Shown piece after piece: positions 6,537-6,829 of a stretch of 6,829 nucleotides of DNA (the first letter of the stretch is position 1; every line of letters starts with the position of its first letter). A model generated the notes under the pieces. That model was not told where the DNA came from. It did not search any database and saw nothing but the letters and a program-made list of their open reading frames with translations. This stretch comes from Oscillospiraceae bacterium (lineage in GTDB: Bacteria; Bacillota; Clostridia; Oscillospirales; Acutalibacteraceae): NCBI GenBank assembly GCA_021640185.1, contig JAJXDX010000110.1:1-6829 (forward strand), in the 5' to 3' direction. The translations under genes and the position numbers were made by a program.

Positions 6537-6558
6537 ATAGTTTACTATTGGCTATAGT
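6537..6558. promoter_or_regulatory. candidate operator: ATAGT/ACTAT inverted repeats over the promoter
   Basis: On the plus strand ATAGT (6537-6541), ACTAT (6544-6548) and ATAGT (6554-6558) form two overlapping inverted repeats with 2-nt and 5-nt centres. They span the -10 element and most of the spacer, a position typical for repression. No regulator gene in the window can be matched to it. Confidence 0.45.
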
Positions 6559-6567
6559 TAAAGTCAA
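6539..6567 (-). promoter_or_regulatory. sigma-A-type promoter of the lipoprotein gene
   Basis: Read on the minus strand, TTGACT (6567-6562, 5 of 6 to consensus) and TAAACT (6544-6539, 4 of 6) are separated by exactly 17 nt. Transcription would start near 6532, giving a leader of about 52 nt. Bases 6568-6595 just upstream are strongly A/T-rich and could act as an UP element. This is a local AT island in a GC-rich window. Confidence 0.7.
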
Positions 6568-6630
6568 TATGTTTTATCGATATTTTTCAAAAATCGACCG
6601 TTTTTGCGGTGCTTTCGTTAAAGCTGCGGA

Positions 6631-6698
6631 GCAAACGAAAACGCCCGGCATCCGATCAAAAATGATCGGATGCCGGGCCGTTCTGCGGTTTCGTTTGC
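6631..6698 (-). terminator. two-tier hairpin terminator after ligA
   Basis: The inner stem is 16 perfect base pairs (6643-6658 with 6663-6678) around four A residues on the plus strand. The outer arms GCAAACGAAA (6631-6640) and TTTCGTTTGC (6689-6698) pair over 10 bp, separated from the inner stem by an internal loop of 2 and 10 nt. On the minus strand the inner hairpin runs into GTTTTCG, and it begins 46 nt after the ligA stop, so it most likely ends the ligA transcript and insulates the lipoprotein promoter. Confidence 0.85.
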
Positions 6699-6723
6699 GG
6701 ATATGTGCTTTTGTTCGCGGTGC

Positions 6724-6829
6724 TTATTCGTCGGAGAGCATGGCGCGGAACTCGTCCTCATCGATGATGCGGATGCCCAGCTGCTGCGCCTTGGTCAGCT
6801 TGCTGCCGGCGTCCTCGCCTGCCAAAACG
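6724..6829 (-). CDS. ligA: NAD+-dependent DNA ligase LigA, C-terminal fragment (5' part outside window)
   Basis: Only the last 34 residues and the TAA stop (6726-6724) are present; the gene continues beyond the right edge on the minus strand. The peptide VLAGEDAGSKLTKAQQLG followed by IRIIDEDEFRAML matches the end of the BRCT domain of bacterial LigA: the (V/L)xG-xxAGSKL-xKAxxLGI-xIIDExEF pattern is characteristic. LigA seals nicks in duplex DNA during replication and repair; the BRCT domain assists DNA binding. Other BRCT proteins could in principle end this way, but the AGSKLTKA...IDEDEF wording is typical of LigA. No start, RBS or promoter can be examined here. Confidence 0.88.
   Translation of the reverse strand, partial: VLAGEDAGSKLTKAQQLGIRIIDEDEFRAMLSDE

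Noticed and set aside
5268..6557. 429-codon plus-strand open frame opposite the lipoprotein gene
   Set aside because: The minus strand has a signal peptide, lipobox, RBS, promoter and a conserved duplicated domain; the plus-strand frame has none and crosses the lipoprotein promoter.
6578..6596. CGATATTTTTC/AAAAATCG hairpin upstream of the lipoprotein promoter
   Set aside because: A weak A/T stem with a bulge, with no gene for it to terminate; better explained as an A/T-rich UP-type region.

Overview
The window comes from a GC-rich, low-repeat bacterial chromosome. A cysteine T-box leader, clostridial-type short CysE, strong AGGAGG-like ribosome sites and a sigma-A promoter point to a high-GC member of the Clostridia (Oscillospiraceae/Ruminococcaceae-like). 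That placement is inferred from gene style, not from a marker gene.

Layout, left to right. Positions 1-1320 (+) hold the C-terminal part of a Na+/phosphate cotransporter-family protein with a PhoU-like cytoplasmic domain; its start lies outside the window, and a GC-rich hairpin follows the gene. Positions 1425-1728 hold a sigma-A promoter and a complete T-box riboswitch with a UGC (Cys) specifier, a pseudoknot, an antiterminator with a 7-nt tRNA-binding bulge, and a competing terminator. This leader precedes four co-directional genes: cysE (serine acetyltransferase), cysS (cysteinyl-tRNA synthetase), an unrecognised five-helix membrane protein, and mntP (Mn2+ efflux pump). The gaps between them are 21, 43 and 22 nt with no terminator visible until the 18-bp hairpin at 5054-5092, so they look like one cysteine-responsive operon.

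The right part is on the minus strand and converges on that hairpin. Positions 5118-6479 encode an exported lipoprotein built of two copies of an unrecognised domain. It has its own promoter at 6539-6567, overlapped by an ATAGT/ACTAT inverted repeat that could be an operator. Next comes a long two-tier hairpin terminator (6631-6698). The window ends inside the last 34 codons of ligA (NAD+-dependent DNA ligase, BRCT domain), also on the minus strand.

How the genes work together: uncharged tRNA-Cys should allow readthrough into cysE and cysS, raising both O-acetylserine (the cysteine precursor) and charging capacity. The placement of a membrane protein and a manganese exporter behind the same switch is the least expected part of the operon. 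No mobile element, CRISPR array, tRNA or rRNA gene was seen. The likeliest new biology here is the duplicated-domain lipoprotein and the cysteine/manganese operon link; I see no evidence of a larger novel system.
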